A DNA stretch of 64,000 bases. Origin: Pisaster brevispinus. Taxonomy: Eukaryota; Echinodermata; Asteroidea; Forcipulatida; Asteriidae. The DNA is taken from the NCBI GenBank assembly GCA_023634235.1, contig JAMKCF010000003.1:25821299-25885298 (forward strand), in the 5' to 3' direction. The position numbers were made by a program, and so were the translations under genes. Under the pieces are notes generated by a model. That model saw nothing but the letters and a program-made list of their open reading frames with translations. It made no database searches and had not been told where the DNA came from. Below are positions 46,533-57,314 of the stretch, piece after piece; position 1 is the first letter of the stretch; every line of letters begins with the position of its first letter.

Positions 46533-47077
46533 TGGTTTATTCATATTAAAACACGAGGTAGGCAGCCACTAGGGTAGCTGATAAAACCTCGTTCACATTT
46601 AACAAGAATTAAAAATTGTAACATACATGTATACCAGTTTAAAAGAGTAAGAGCATAACATTACAACAAAGTACTAACTTGCACGTAATTGCACCAAAAT
46701 TGTAAACAATTAAAAATTACAAAAGTTTAGCTAAAACAGGAATTGTAGACTTCATGTATCTATCAGTTTTGCACTTAGACAAAAGTTATCATAAAGTATC
46801 AGGTCTGGAAGTATGAAAAAGTGCCTCTTGTGACTAATGTCTGCTACAATGACTTACTCAAATTTGAATACATTAGTCTAAAGTCAGTGCTGTGTTTATG
46901 TCAGATAATTTGGGACAAGCTGTTTCAAGAAACAGTGAACACCAGCCTTTATATGACTTTCAATATAGAAGGCTTTGGTGATCTAGTGGCTGCTATACAA
47001 AAGCTTAGCATTAACATATACAACACCAAAAATAAAAAAATATAGCATTTTAAGTGTTGATCACCCCATGTAACATA
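45213..47077. other. AT-rich region with retrotransposon tail
   Basis: No gene is recognisable. (ATT)n tracts occur at 46014-46033 and 46499-46530. The second is followed by CTGGTTTATTCATATTAAAA and a GGTAGGCAGCCACTAGGGTAGC segment, which reads on the minus strand like the 3' tail of a non-LTR element ending in (AAT)n. Confidence 0.4.
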
Positions 47078-50004
47078 CACTCTAAAAAACAAAATGCAAA
47101 ATTTAGCACTTAAAGGGCTAATATCAAGCACTTGCAGGTGCTTGTATAGTGACTGCACTCGGTGTGATGATTTAGCACATGCATGCGTGCTAATTGTTAG
47201 CACTGAAAAAGAGTTGAGTTCATTGCACTTCAAGTGCAACCAGCTGCATATTTCTAGGTGCTAAAAACGAAACGATAGCACTGTGAGTGCTAATAAATGA
47301 AACCAGTAAGGACTAAACAAAACTCAGACATGAGGCATAAAATAGGATTCTGTCCTATAAAACATTTAATTTGCAATAGAAAAATATAACACTAAACATG
47401 TAGGTAAGGCAAAAACGCAAGGTTTTTCTTTTCTCAATTATAAAGAGGAAATGATTAAAAGTTTCAAAACATAAATTACATATTATTGGCAAGGGTTTTA
47501 ATAAACTAATTTACAGCAATATCTTGGAACAAGGTTTTGAATTAAGAGGGAGAATAACAAACAACAGAACAAATTTAGAATGATGCAAAATGTAAGTTTA
47601 CTATAATTGGTCATGTTTGTAATCAACAGTTTTAGTTACTTATCAAATTAAGGAGTTGAATTAAAGGGGAAATGATTTATGGTGTTACTACGCAACTTTT
47701 AATTTCCCTTTTATCCAATTAATGAATGAATGATGCAAAATGTAAGTTTACTATAATTGGTCATGTTTCTAATCAATAGTTTTAGTTACTTGTCAAATTA
47801 AGGAGTTGAACTAAAGGGGAAATGATTTGTTAAGGTGTTACTACAAAACAAAGAAAGCAAAGAAATTTACAAGGGCAGACGAGTAGTGCAAGTTAAAAAC
47901 GAATTGGCTCTTGAAGAGAAAGTCTACAGCTGTTGTTATGTTTGAGGAGGGAAGTGGAAATCCATATCCTTCTATCTTTAACACAATCTGTTGTATCCTC
48001 TCTTTGGACCCAAAGACAAGGAGTGTCGGTTGTGTGGTTGAATCTTCCTTCAATGCCTCTTGTAGTGATGTATTAACCTGTTTGAAATAAATTTAAAGAA
48101 AACACATGATAAAAAAAAGGTGCTCTTTTGGAATTTTGAGAATCACCAAAATGGTAAAGCAAATAATAACATTCAGGGTACTCAAGATTGGGACTAAAAA
48201 TTTATCAAGCCTTTACAAAATTTGTAAACAAAACAGTAAGGAGTACACTGATTCAAGATTGCAAACTCTCCTCTACCAGTACATCCTACATACATCAATC
48301 TTAACTGTTACTTATCCAGTAGTTACTGCTTCTGTAGAGGAATGGGAGTTTTCCAAAATAAAACCTGGACAATTTGTTTCAGAATTGGGTGGAACTGAAT
48401 GTTTGTTCCTAATTCTGGATTTATTCAACTTTCAAATGGCACATTCAGTGAAAGGAAAAAACCAACAACAAAAACAACAACACCCAGCAAAAGTTAACCT
48501 CTGATTGGTAATGATTGCCTGGTATGCCATCACCCATGTAAAGGATTTACACAAAAGTGTTTTTGTGCTGTAATCAAAACACGAAGAGCAGTACAGGATG
48601 TATAAATGAAAAACTTACCTCATGAAATGTGGCAAAAAGCCTGCCGATGTCTTGGCAAGACACTCGTCCCTTTGCCTTGGTGTTGTATGATGGTAGCAGT
48701 TGAAGAAGTGTGAAAAAGCCATAGAGTGCTGTGATTTAACAATGATAATTAGATGTTGGTTTTTTTTTTTTCTGCATGGGGTGGGGTGGGGGGTCAATCT
48801 ATAGTCGAAGCACAATCACGTAACTTGATGTCATTTCCTTATCTGTGTGCTGAGTAAAAAACCAGGACAAATGAAGAAATAAATATGGAGGAAAAAAATC
48901 ATCATTTCCCAAAAGAGGCCCCCAAAGTATACAAAAAGTACTCTTGACACTGCCTGTTTGCCGAGACATTTAACAGTATACAAGTATATAAGAAACAGGA
49001 AAAGCTTCATCACTCAGACTCAGACACTGAAGGAACAAATTTCAACTAAACTAATGTGACATAACAAACATGCTATGCTGTATGCCTAGATGTAAGATAT
49101 AATTCCTTAGTGTGTGTATAAATAATACTAGACTAAGACTAATTAAGATCCACCAAGGCCAAGTTCAGCTTCACAATCACAGTGCAGACAATCAGACCCA
49201 GGAAAACATTATGAAATAACGATTTACACTGCAAGTTGGTATGTTACTGTACGTTACGTAAGCATGAAATAAATGACAAGAGCTTGCAGGGCATGAAAAA
49301 CACTTCTGGCATTGTACGATGGTCCTGCACTTATGACGGCCACCATCAACGCACACAGCCACAGCTCTCAGTCTCAGTCTCAGTCATGTCATACCAATAA
49401 CAATACGCTTGCACAGCCCTGTGACAACGGAGAATGTCGACATACGTAGAGTACAGCTACACATACAAGTACAAGTACATGTACATGTACTTGTACATGA
49501 CATACAATACTATGTTGTACTGCAACAATACGTTGTCTGTACATACATGTACGTGGTTGCTGCATTGCCCTCCAAACTAAGAAAGATCCAGGCCGGGTTT
49601 TACTCTCTGTTTAATCATCATTGACAAAGCTTTCTGAAACCAGATTTATCTTTGTGTACACGTTATAACAATACCAACAATTATAACAGAATTATGTTTG
49701 TATGCTTACCTTTTTCTGCTCTCTTTCTCTCCCCGTTGATCGCTCGCTCGCGTTGCTCGATCAGAACAATGGCGCGTGGTTGAACTTCTGCGACAAGTTT
49801 TAATCATGTGACATAAATTGACCAATCAAAAATGACTTTGCTTGAAAGTTAACACTTCAGGTGCACTTTCGCACTCCAGCACTCATTTTCTGCACGTCTT
49901 CGTCAGCACTTCAGGCAAGTTTTACCCCTGTGGTGCTGATTTATGCACCAAGCTACCATGACAGACCTCAGCACGCATAATTTAGCACTTCAGTTTTTAG
50001 AGTG
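47078..50004. mobile_element. CACTA-type element with CACTCTAAAAA ends
   Basis: The ends are inverted: CACTCTAAAAAACAAAATGC at 47078 and the complement of CACTCTAAAAACTGAAGTGC ending at 50004. Both ends carry dense GCACT/AGTGC subterminal repeats. There is no target duplication, because the right end runs directly into the 28-bp minisatellite. A 120-bp direct duplication (about 47576-47694 and 47727-47850) lies inside. Only one gene fragment (47841-48728) remains, so it is non-autonomous. Confidence 0.65.
47841..48728 (-). pseudogene. C-terminal exons of a transposon-borne protein
   Basis: Two minus-strand exons, 48728-48619 and 48077-47841, join in phase 0 with GT/AG borders. They read LYGFFTLLQLLPSYNTKAKG... 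and then VNTSLQEALKEDS, TLLVFGSKERIQQIVLKIEG, AVDFLFKSQFVFNLHYSSAL, stop. The last part resembles, from memory, an unnamed C-terminal domain common in fish and invertebrate repeat-borne proteins; I cannot name a function. The upstream exon that should end in phase 1 was not found. A possible first exon with ATG ends at the donor near 49707 but is in another phase. Probably an internal-deletion remnant. Confidence 0.5.
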
Positions 50005-51200
50005 TGTGGTGCAGGGGTGTTGGGGGATTCAGTGTGGTGCAGGGGTGCTGGGGGATTCAGTGTGGTGCAGGGGTGCTGGGTGATTCAGTGTGGTGCAGGG
50101 GTGCTGGGTGATTCAGTGTGCTGCAGGGGTGTTGGGGGATTCAGTGTGGTGCAGGGGTGCTGGAGGATTCAGTGTGGTGCAGGGGTGCTGGGGGATTCAG
50201 TGTGGTGCAGGGGTGCTGGGTGATTCAGTGTGCTGCAGGGGTGCTGGAGGATTCAGTGTGGTGCAGGGGTGCTCGGGGATTCAGTGTGGTGCAGGGGTGC
50301 TGGGGGATTCAGTGTGGTGCAGGGGTGCTGGGTGATTCAGTGTGCTGCAGGGGTGCTGGGTGATTCATTGTGGTGCAGGGGTGCTGGGGGATTCAGTGTG
50401 GTGCAGGGGTGCTGGGGGATTCAGTGTGGTGCAGGGGTGTTGGGGGATTCAGTGTGGTGCAGGGGTGCTGGGGGATTCAGTGTGGTGCAGGGGTGTTGGG
50501 TGATTCAGTGTGGTGCAGGGGTGCTGGGTGATTCAGTGTGGTGCAGGGGTGCTGGGTGATTCAGTGTGGTGCAGGGGTGCTGGGGGATTCAGTGTGGTGC
50601 AGGGGTGCTGGGTGATTCAGTGTGGTGCAGGGGTGTTGGGGGATTCAGTGTGGTGCAGGGGTGCTGGGGGATTCAGTGTGGTGCAGGGGTGCTGGGGGAT
50701 TCAGTGTGGTGCAGGGGTGCTGGGGATTCAGTGTGGTGCAGGGGTGCTGGGTGATTCAGTGTGCTGCAGGGGTGCTGGAGGATTCAGTGTGGTGCAGGGG
50801 TGCTGGGGGATTCAGTGTGGTGCAGGGGTGCTGGGTGATTCGGTGTGCTGCAGGGGTGCTGGAGGATTCAGTGTGGTGCAGGGGTGCTCGGGGATTCAGT
50901 GTGGTGCAGGGGTGCTGGGGGATTCAGTGTGGTGCAGGGGTGCTGGGTGATTCAGTGTGCTGCAGGGGTGCTGGGTGATTCATTGTGGTGCAGGGGAGCT
51001 GGGGGATTCAGTGTGGTGCAGAGGTGCTGGGGGATTCAGTGTGGTGCAGGGGTGTTGGGTGATTCAGTGTGGTGCAGGGGTGCTGGGTGATTCAGTGTGG
51101 TGCAGGGGTGCTGGGGGATTCATCAGTGTGGTGCAGGGGTGCTGGGGGATTCAGTGTAGTGCAGGGATGCTGGGTGATTCAGTGTGGTGCAGGGGTTCAG
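50005..51200 (+). repeat. 28-bp minisatellite, about 42 units
   Basis: Unit TGTGGTGCAGGGGTGCTGGG plus GGATTCAG, 28 bp. Variants are GTGTT for GTGCT, GGTGA for GGGGA, CTGCAGG for GTGCAGG, and one GCTCG. Because 28 is not a multiple of three, each frame cycles through the others, giving overlapping Cys/Gly-rich pseudo-ORFs on the plus strand. These are not genes. It begins exactly at the right end of the CACTA-type element. Confidence 0.95.
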
Positions 51201-53769
51201 GGGTCTTTTGTGTTCAACGATGCTTGTGGTGTACGTGGGCATAATAGACGGTATATAGGGTACATTTTAATTAAGTAAGTAATCAGGATTTATATATTAA
51301 AGCGAAAAGCACCCTGTAATTCATTGTTCCTTAATATACGCAAATTAACTTACTAAATACAATTTTGGTAAAAACAAGAGGGGATGCAGCAACTAAGTTC
51401 ATTCAAAATTTTCACTGGCTAGCAAGTTCACACCAATACAAATCCAGCAGAGAATTATTTCCGTCTAAAATATTTCCAATGAAGAGGAAAGTGGTTCAAA
51501 GACCTTATATTCGGTTTCTCAATGCTGACATGTATAAAATCCATCCCAAAACACAAGTTGTGGTCATTATAAGTTCTCTAAACAATGACCTAACCGAATT
51601 CGATGGCTCAACACAGGCTATTTTTAGGGTCGGCTTAGTCAAATTTCAAGATCTCTGAGTATTTATTTTATTCTTCCCAATAATCATTATTTTAAAACAG
51701 GTTTAAACATAAAACACAAGACAATAATCGGTCCGATCGATCATTGTTGATTCAAAGAGACCCCTTCCAATTGTTAAATACAGAACATAAAACCGAAAAT
51801 GAAACAAAATTGAGTTTCCGGAGCAAGATATTGCTATCACAAAAGGAAATAACAAAACATCAGACGATGGATATAAACTGGTCGAGGCTTGTACACGATG
51901 GTTGTGCTGCATGCATTTCCTATCATCACTTTTGACTCCCCATTATTACTTCCCTTGAAGTTACAAACAGAATTTGGTGTTGTATTTCAAGGAAACAACC
52001 CTGGCCCAATTTCAGAACTGTTTAAGCAGAAAACTATGCTGAACAAATTTGAGCTAAAAGGACCAGGGGTCGATTTCACAAAGAGATAAGACTAGCCTTA
52101 TCTGAAGTTAGGACCAGTAACTGGTCTTAACTTAGGACTAGTCCTATCTCCTAGCATTGCCTAGGACTAGCCCTAAATTAGAAAGGGTTTTGTGAAATCG
52201 ACCCCTGAATACCAGTCACAAAATGTACATGTGACATGTTTACTGCTAACCTGATTCTGGTAATCATGATCTTTTTCGCTCTGAGCTACTCTTGTGCCTT
52301 AGCAGCTCCATGAAATTGGGTCTTGGATTTGGTAATTCTTCTCATTGTAAAACGTTCACCGCCTTGCTTGTTGCTCTTCTCTCACGTTTTTGTTACAGCA
52401 CGGTTACCCCTAGGCAAACCTGTAGCCTAACACTGTGAACAAGTCGTGAAATGTTTGTTGTGGTGTTAGCGTAAAATGGGCTTGTCACATATGGTAATTT
52501 TTACAGGCAACTTGGGGGCAACCAACTGCACTGTATGCACAATGAACATTTCGGCAGCACCAGAGACATTCTTCTAGCTGCAACTCAATATCCCAAAGCA
52601 AAACTGAAACTTGAAAGGATTTCCTTCTCGGAGATGGAACTGGAAATGGTTGCCTGTAAATTGCCTCGTATGACATGGCCTCTGCTTTCGTGCGACTATA
52701 CTCTTGCGACACTTTTGTTCTCGCGAGACTCTTGTTCTCGCGATACTGCTGGTCCCGCCATTCTTCTTCTCTCCCGATTGCGCCCCCATTTTGCGGCCCA
52801 CTTAGGGACCATGGATAAATTAAGAACACTTCCAGACGCGTGGCTGCATGGAGTCGTTCCAAAATTGTCACGGCCCCTTGCAAAGATGGGATTTTTAGGT
52901 TCCCTCATTATAGAACTCGATTGTTGGTGCCTTTTGTTGGTCAGATTACATGGACAAGGCAGCACGAAAGTAGCCCACAAAGCAGTGAAGGATTAGTGTT
53001 TGAGGTCTAGCTCAGGTATACCAGACAATGGGTTGGAGAGATGTACAGTCAATCCTTGAGTTTGCAAAAGCCAATACTTATGCTACAGTACTTAGTAGTA
53101 CATGTATTTCTTGAAAAGTTGAACTTTAGTTTTATTTCCATTGGGATTTTCAGATCTGGCGACACGTTCTGCGGCCCTTTTAACCACACAATTATACGCT
53201 TAAACCTCGCCCTAAAAGCTCGTGATTATAATATTAATAGTATGAGCCGTAAGGGCAAACTTTTGTCATCTTTTCTTCAAACAAAAGCTAGAAATCAAGC
53301 ATAATTTGACAACGGATATGAATAATTGCAATACATGACACGCACAGTTTTAATGTAACACCATATCTTTTTATTTTAATATTTTAGTGTCACAAATAAA
53401 TACAAGGAAATGCATCATTGTATGCGTCAAAAAAATTACGTGGTCACTAGTTCAAGGATTAAAAACAAAATACACATTTTAGCAGTTATTTCCCAAGTAC
53501 AATTTTAGGTGGAATTGTTGATATAAGCTATTTAAAAACAACACAAAAAACTGTTATGGTGATAAACTTTTTTTCAACTAAGTCATTTTTACAAACTAGA
53601 GTAGAACATTTCTTGTTTTCTCTTCTTTGTCCCTGGAGTTATTGAATTTTGATTTACATTTTACAACGTCAGTGTTTATACAGGGTGTTTGTTGTGTAAA
53701 ACCTACTCAAATTCAGCTCATCTGATGAATTGATCTACCAACTTGCGTCCGCTCCACATAGGCTTCTAC
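51201..53769. other. Intergenic region with possible promoter
   Basis: No recognisable protein domain. It contains the inverted-repeat element at 52064-52207 and a CpG-richer patch at 52700-52870 with TCTCGCGAGA (52719-52728). A 62-codon frame from ATG 52811 (MDKLRTLPDAWLHGVVPK...) follows that patch and could be a first exon, but nothing downstream supports it. Confidence 0.4.
52064..52207. mobile_element. MITE with CAGGGGTCGATTTCACAAA ends
   Basis: A 144-bp element with near-perfect terminal inverted repeats of about 19 bp and an interior of palindromic TTAGGACTAG motifs. The CAGGGGTC end is hAT-like, but I could not see an 8-bp target duplication. Confidence 0.7.
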
Positions 53770-53777
53770 CAAACTGG

Positions 53778-55625
53778 CAGTGTTGTATGACTCGAGTCCA
53801 GGACTCGGACTCGAGTCCGTCTCGAGTCCCAATTTCGGTGACTCGGACTTGACTCGAGTCACGTCTGCAAAAGACTTGGACTCGGACTCGGACTCGACTA
53901 TCGTGACTCGGACTTGTCCCCGAGGACTCGTGACTTGCGAGTCACGTATTTTCACAAACAATACCTTTTTTCAATATTAAAAACGATTCCGATGATCCGA
54001 TTGCCATTCCCGGAGTGCACATGGATGGAGGAATATTAACGTCTTAGCACAAGAAGTACACTGTAGTATGGTGTTGCGAGTAATAGTGTTCGTGATTATT
54101 GTGTAGTAGATGGCACTGTACATACAGCGCGTGTATGTTCGATTCGTATGTTCAATACGCACAATAACACTGAGATGCACGACAATATTAATGCTGGTTA
54201 TCTGTCAACGTTAACACCATAGCCACTGCTTGCGTGAAGCAATTGTGCATATTACCAGGGAAATGGCATGTCTGGTACCTGTAAAACACTGCTTGCATTA
54301 TTGCACTGTGATGGCTGTGTGTTATTTGCACCAGTTTCCACACATGGTCAACACGCACACGCGAAACTTGGTTAGGAAACTTTTTTAATCATGGCATCCG
54401 CCGTTCCGCCCGTATCGTTTCTTTGACAATTACCAAAGGTGTCCAGTGTCTTTAAGGATTAAGTTTTTAAGAATTTAAGGATTTAAAATGTTTTTTTTTC
54501 TCTTCAAAATAACCAATTATATACTGATTTATTTATTTCAGAAAGGTAGGTAGCCAACAAGGTTTATGGTTTAGAGAAAGTTTCTTTAAATTTGTTGGCT
54601 ATTAACCTTTCTGAAATAAATAAATCAGTACATAATTGGTTATTTTGAAGAGAAACAAAATCATTTTAAATCCTTAAAAGATATTCTGGATAAGGGGCAA
54701 GGAGTTAAATCTCAAATAAAATTGTAACTGCAGGTACAGAACTTTGTTTAAATTAAATGTGTTTTATTTTGTCACTTCCAATGCTTATTTTACAACATTT
54801 GGTTTGCCATCAATATTTAAACAAGTCGTCACTGTTTTCACGAAGAGGCAATTTTGCCCCAGCAGCCAAACTTTCATGTTTGGAGAAAAATCGCGTTTGA
54901 AGTTAAACTATTTTTGAAATCATTGTTTCGGACACTGTTTGCCATCTAAACGTTGACATTTTTCCAAGCATAAAAACGAAGATCCTAAACCGTGCAAATA
55001 TGTTGTTTTGTTCATTACAGTGAGTTTAATTAATGAGTAATTAACTGTTTAAGACGAGTTTCTCTTCGTGAAAATTGCGCGAACGAGGTCTGTGTGCAGC
55101 GCGTCGTGTACAAACCAATGCGTAAACGACGAGTGTCTGTTCGTGAAAAGTAAATTTATCTAGGTCACACAAATTGCCTCTTCGTGAAAACTCAAAATGC
55201 AGAGTAGTTGTTTTTGGCACCGTGCCAGCGCTATTGTAGTACAATGTAAAAAATGGAAAATCTTATTGTGGCTGTTCGTGAAAACGCAAAAGTGGGAGTT
55301 TGGTAAAATGGTCCATGTGCTAATTAGCGTAATTAGAAAAATATAACGATTTAGCACTTGAACCCTGGGGAAAATGTTGATGTCACTAATAACATCCAAA
55401 ATATGTAAAAACACTGATTTGCCAAAATGTGTGATTTTTTGAAGAATTGCCTCTTCGTGAAAACAGTGTCGAAGTGACTCGTGACTCGGACTCGGACTCG
55501 GACCAAGTGACTCGTGACTCGGACTCGGACTCGGACCAAGTGACTCGGGACTCGGACTCGGACTCGGACCTAATGACTCGTGACTCGGACTCGGACTCGA
55601 CACAGGTGACTCGACTACAAAACTG
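53778..55625. mobile_element. Non-autonomous hAT-type transposon
   Basis: A 1,848-bp element with ends CAGTGTTGTA and TACAAAACTG and a perfect 8-bp target duplication CAAACTGG (53770-53777 and 55626-55633), the classical hAT signature. Both subterminal regions are arrays of GACTCG/GGACTCG (53790-53945 and 55475-55615; the right array has a 33-bp period). The interior repeats TCTTCGTGAAAA-like motifs six times. No transposase. Array ORFs (Asp/Ser-rich) are spurious. Confidence 0.85.
54473..54679. mobile_element. Foldback nested in the hAT element
   Basis: Arms from TTTAAGGATTTAAAATG and its complement pair over about 80 bp, including ATAACCAATTAT and CTGATTTATTTATTTCAGAA stretches. About 207 bp in total. 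Probably a MITE inserted in the hAT interior. Confidence 0.6.
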
Positions 55626-56094
55626 CAAACTGGACGCACCTCTGGTTGTCTATTTTTTGCATTGTTTATTGCGCGACCCGTTGGTAAAATGAGTATTACC
55701 GGATCTGCGCTATAACTCACGATCGCGGCATTTTCATTCCTATGCCGAGATTTGGGGAAGAAAATGATGCTACCCAGAACAATATGACTTGAATGAATTG
55801 AATGAAGTTGCATTCCTGTTTCAGGGTACTTGGGGATGCAAAACAGGTGTTTTAGAAACATAGGCCTGTCCCACTCATTCTCATTTGAGATCTTAACAGA
55901 GCAACAGCAAGGCCCACTTCCTCTGTATAGGAACGTCAGCCAAAAACATTCTCAAAATAGTATAGGTTATCAACGAAGCTCTTTCTCTAATAATAATAAT
56001 AACAATAGTATTTATTTCCCATATAGCATTTTAAATAAAAATCTGACGACGATGTGCAAGAAATTACTTTAAAAAAATAACAAAATAATGTAAA

Positions 56095-56460
56095 AACCAG
56101 GCCGGAAATACAATTTCCGTTTACATGGATTCTATTCCATTTTTTTTTCTCAATTGAAACGAGACTTATTGTGGGAAATGGGCTCGGGTTTATCTGTATT
56201 TTTACTTAGAAAAATCCTCGTTAATATACCATGCCGGAAAGACAAAGATCGTATATAGTACATTTATATGGCTTTTATTTTTTTCAACTGAAACGACAGT
56301 AGACTTATTGCGGGAAAAGGGCTAGGGTTGATCTGTTTTTACTTAGAAAAGTCCATGTAAATATACCAGGCCGGAAATACCATTTCCGTTTACATGGATG
56401 CTATAAATATATTGTTTTCAATTGAAACGAGAGAAGACTTATTGCGTGAAAAAGGCTAGG
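56095..56460 (+). repeat. Three tandem copies of an about 133-bp unit
   Basis: GGCCGGAAATACAATTTCCG at 56100 recurs near 56233 (diverged) and 56370, each followed by a CAATTGAAACGAGA...GACTTATTG block. The first part of the preceding interval (55634-56094) holds nothing I can assign. Confidence 0.65.
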
Positions 56461-56615
56461 GTTTATCTTGTAGTCACCCTTGGGAGCCAATCAGCGTTGT
56501 TTTTCAGTACATCCCTACCAGGGGTTAGTGACGAGAGGTATCGATACGGCGCGCTGCCCATGGTAGCGAGGCTGCCCATGGTAGCGAGGCTACCCATGGT
56601 AGCAAGGCTGAGTGA
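56460..56615 (-). mobile_element. Mutator-like terminal fragment with triplicated end
   Basis: Reverse complement of the element's first 150 bp. The outermost 19 bp (CCCATGGTAGCGAGGCTG-like) is present three times in tandem at 56556-56612. Confidence 0.7.
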
Positions 56616-56822
56616 TGTTATTTTTAGAGCACATGGTCTGGTTTTCAAAATACGCACACACAGTTAGTTAAGTGTAAGAGACTAGGTGCCACGCACAAGT
56701 TGAACAGCCTTAGTAAAGGCCCTTATACATAAATGAAACATTTATAAACTTAACGGCGGAAGAAAAAAAACAAAATTCTGATGGTTATTTACCGTTTTAC
56801 TTCGTTAAAGTCATTTAAAAAT

Positions 56823-56972
56823 GGCAATAACAGTGTGGGGAGCCGGTCTTCATCGCTAGGTTATGACCTTGGTTGGCAATGGACCGAGCCGAAGGCGAGG
56901 TCCATTAACAGCGGCCAGCCACCAACCCGGTCATTACCACGCAGTGAAGACCGGCTCCCCGCTGTTATTCCC
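56823..56972. mobile_element. Foldback element of the GGGAATAA-type family
   Basis: Arms GGCAATAACAG...GGGGAGCCGGTCTTC and the complement ending CTGTTATTCCC. The centre is CCGAGCCGAAGGCGAGG, close to that of the foldbacks at 19.9 and 35.7 kb although the arms differ in sequence. Confidence 0.7.
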
Positions 56973-57044
56973 TTTTGGAGTGAGGGTGCACGAAGCAGCA
57001 ACTGGGTGAGAGTTCATTATTCCATTTACAGCCAGCCACAGACA

Positions 57045-57314
57045 GGCCTGCTTTGATCATGAAAACACAGCATCTTAAAATTGGGTTGAGGAGAGATCGC
57101 CAAACGTTATTATAATCTTATAAAATTATTACATTTAACAGGTAAACTTCAATTGATGAAATGTTCTTGTGTTGGTCGGGCATTGCTTTTACTGTTAAGT
57201 GAAAGGGTTATATTGAACTTACTCTTAAACAAAAAACTCATTTTGAAATACAAGTAGTCTAAAGAAATATGCAAGACTGGGAATCTTCCGTTTAGAAAAC
57301 ATGTATCAGCCCGA
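57045..57314 (+). repeat. FReD D distal 5' flank
   Basis: Matches 36860-37110 upstream of copy C. The flank is then interrupted by the CR1-like fragment and resumes at about 58606. Confidence 0.65.

Noticed and set aside
48106..48504. 132-codon plus-strand ORF inside the CACTA-type element
   Set aside because: No recognisable domain; it overlaps the intron between the two minus-strand exons and has ordinary AT-rich composition.
50002..51278. Overlapping Cys/Gly-rich ORFs
   Set aside because: Produced by the 28-bp minisatellite cycling through frames; no start context, splice sites or domain.
53713..55692. Asp/Ser- and Glu/Ser-rich ORFs
   Set aside because: Translations of the GACTCG arrays of the hAT element on both strands.
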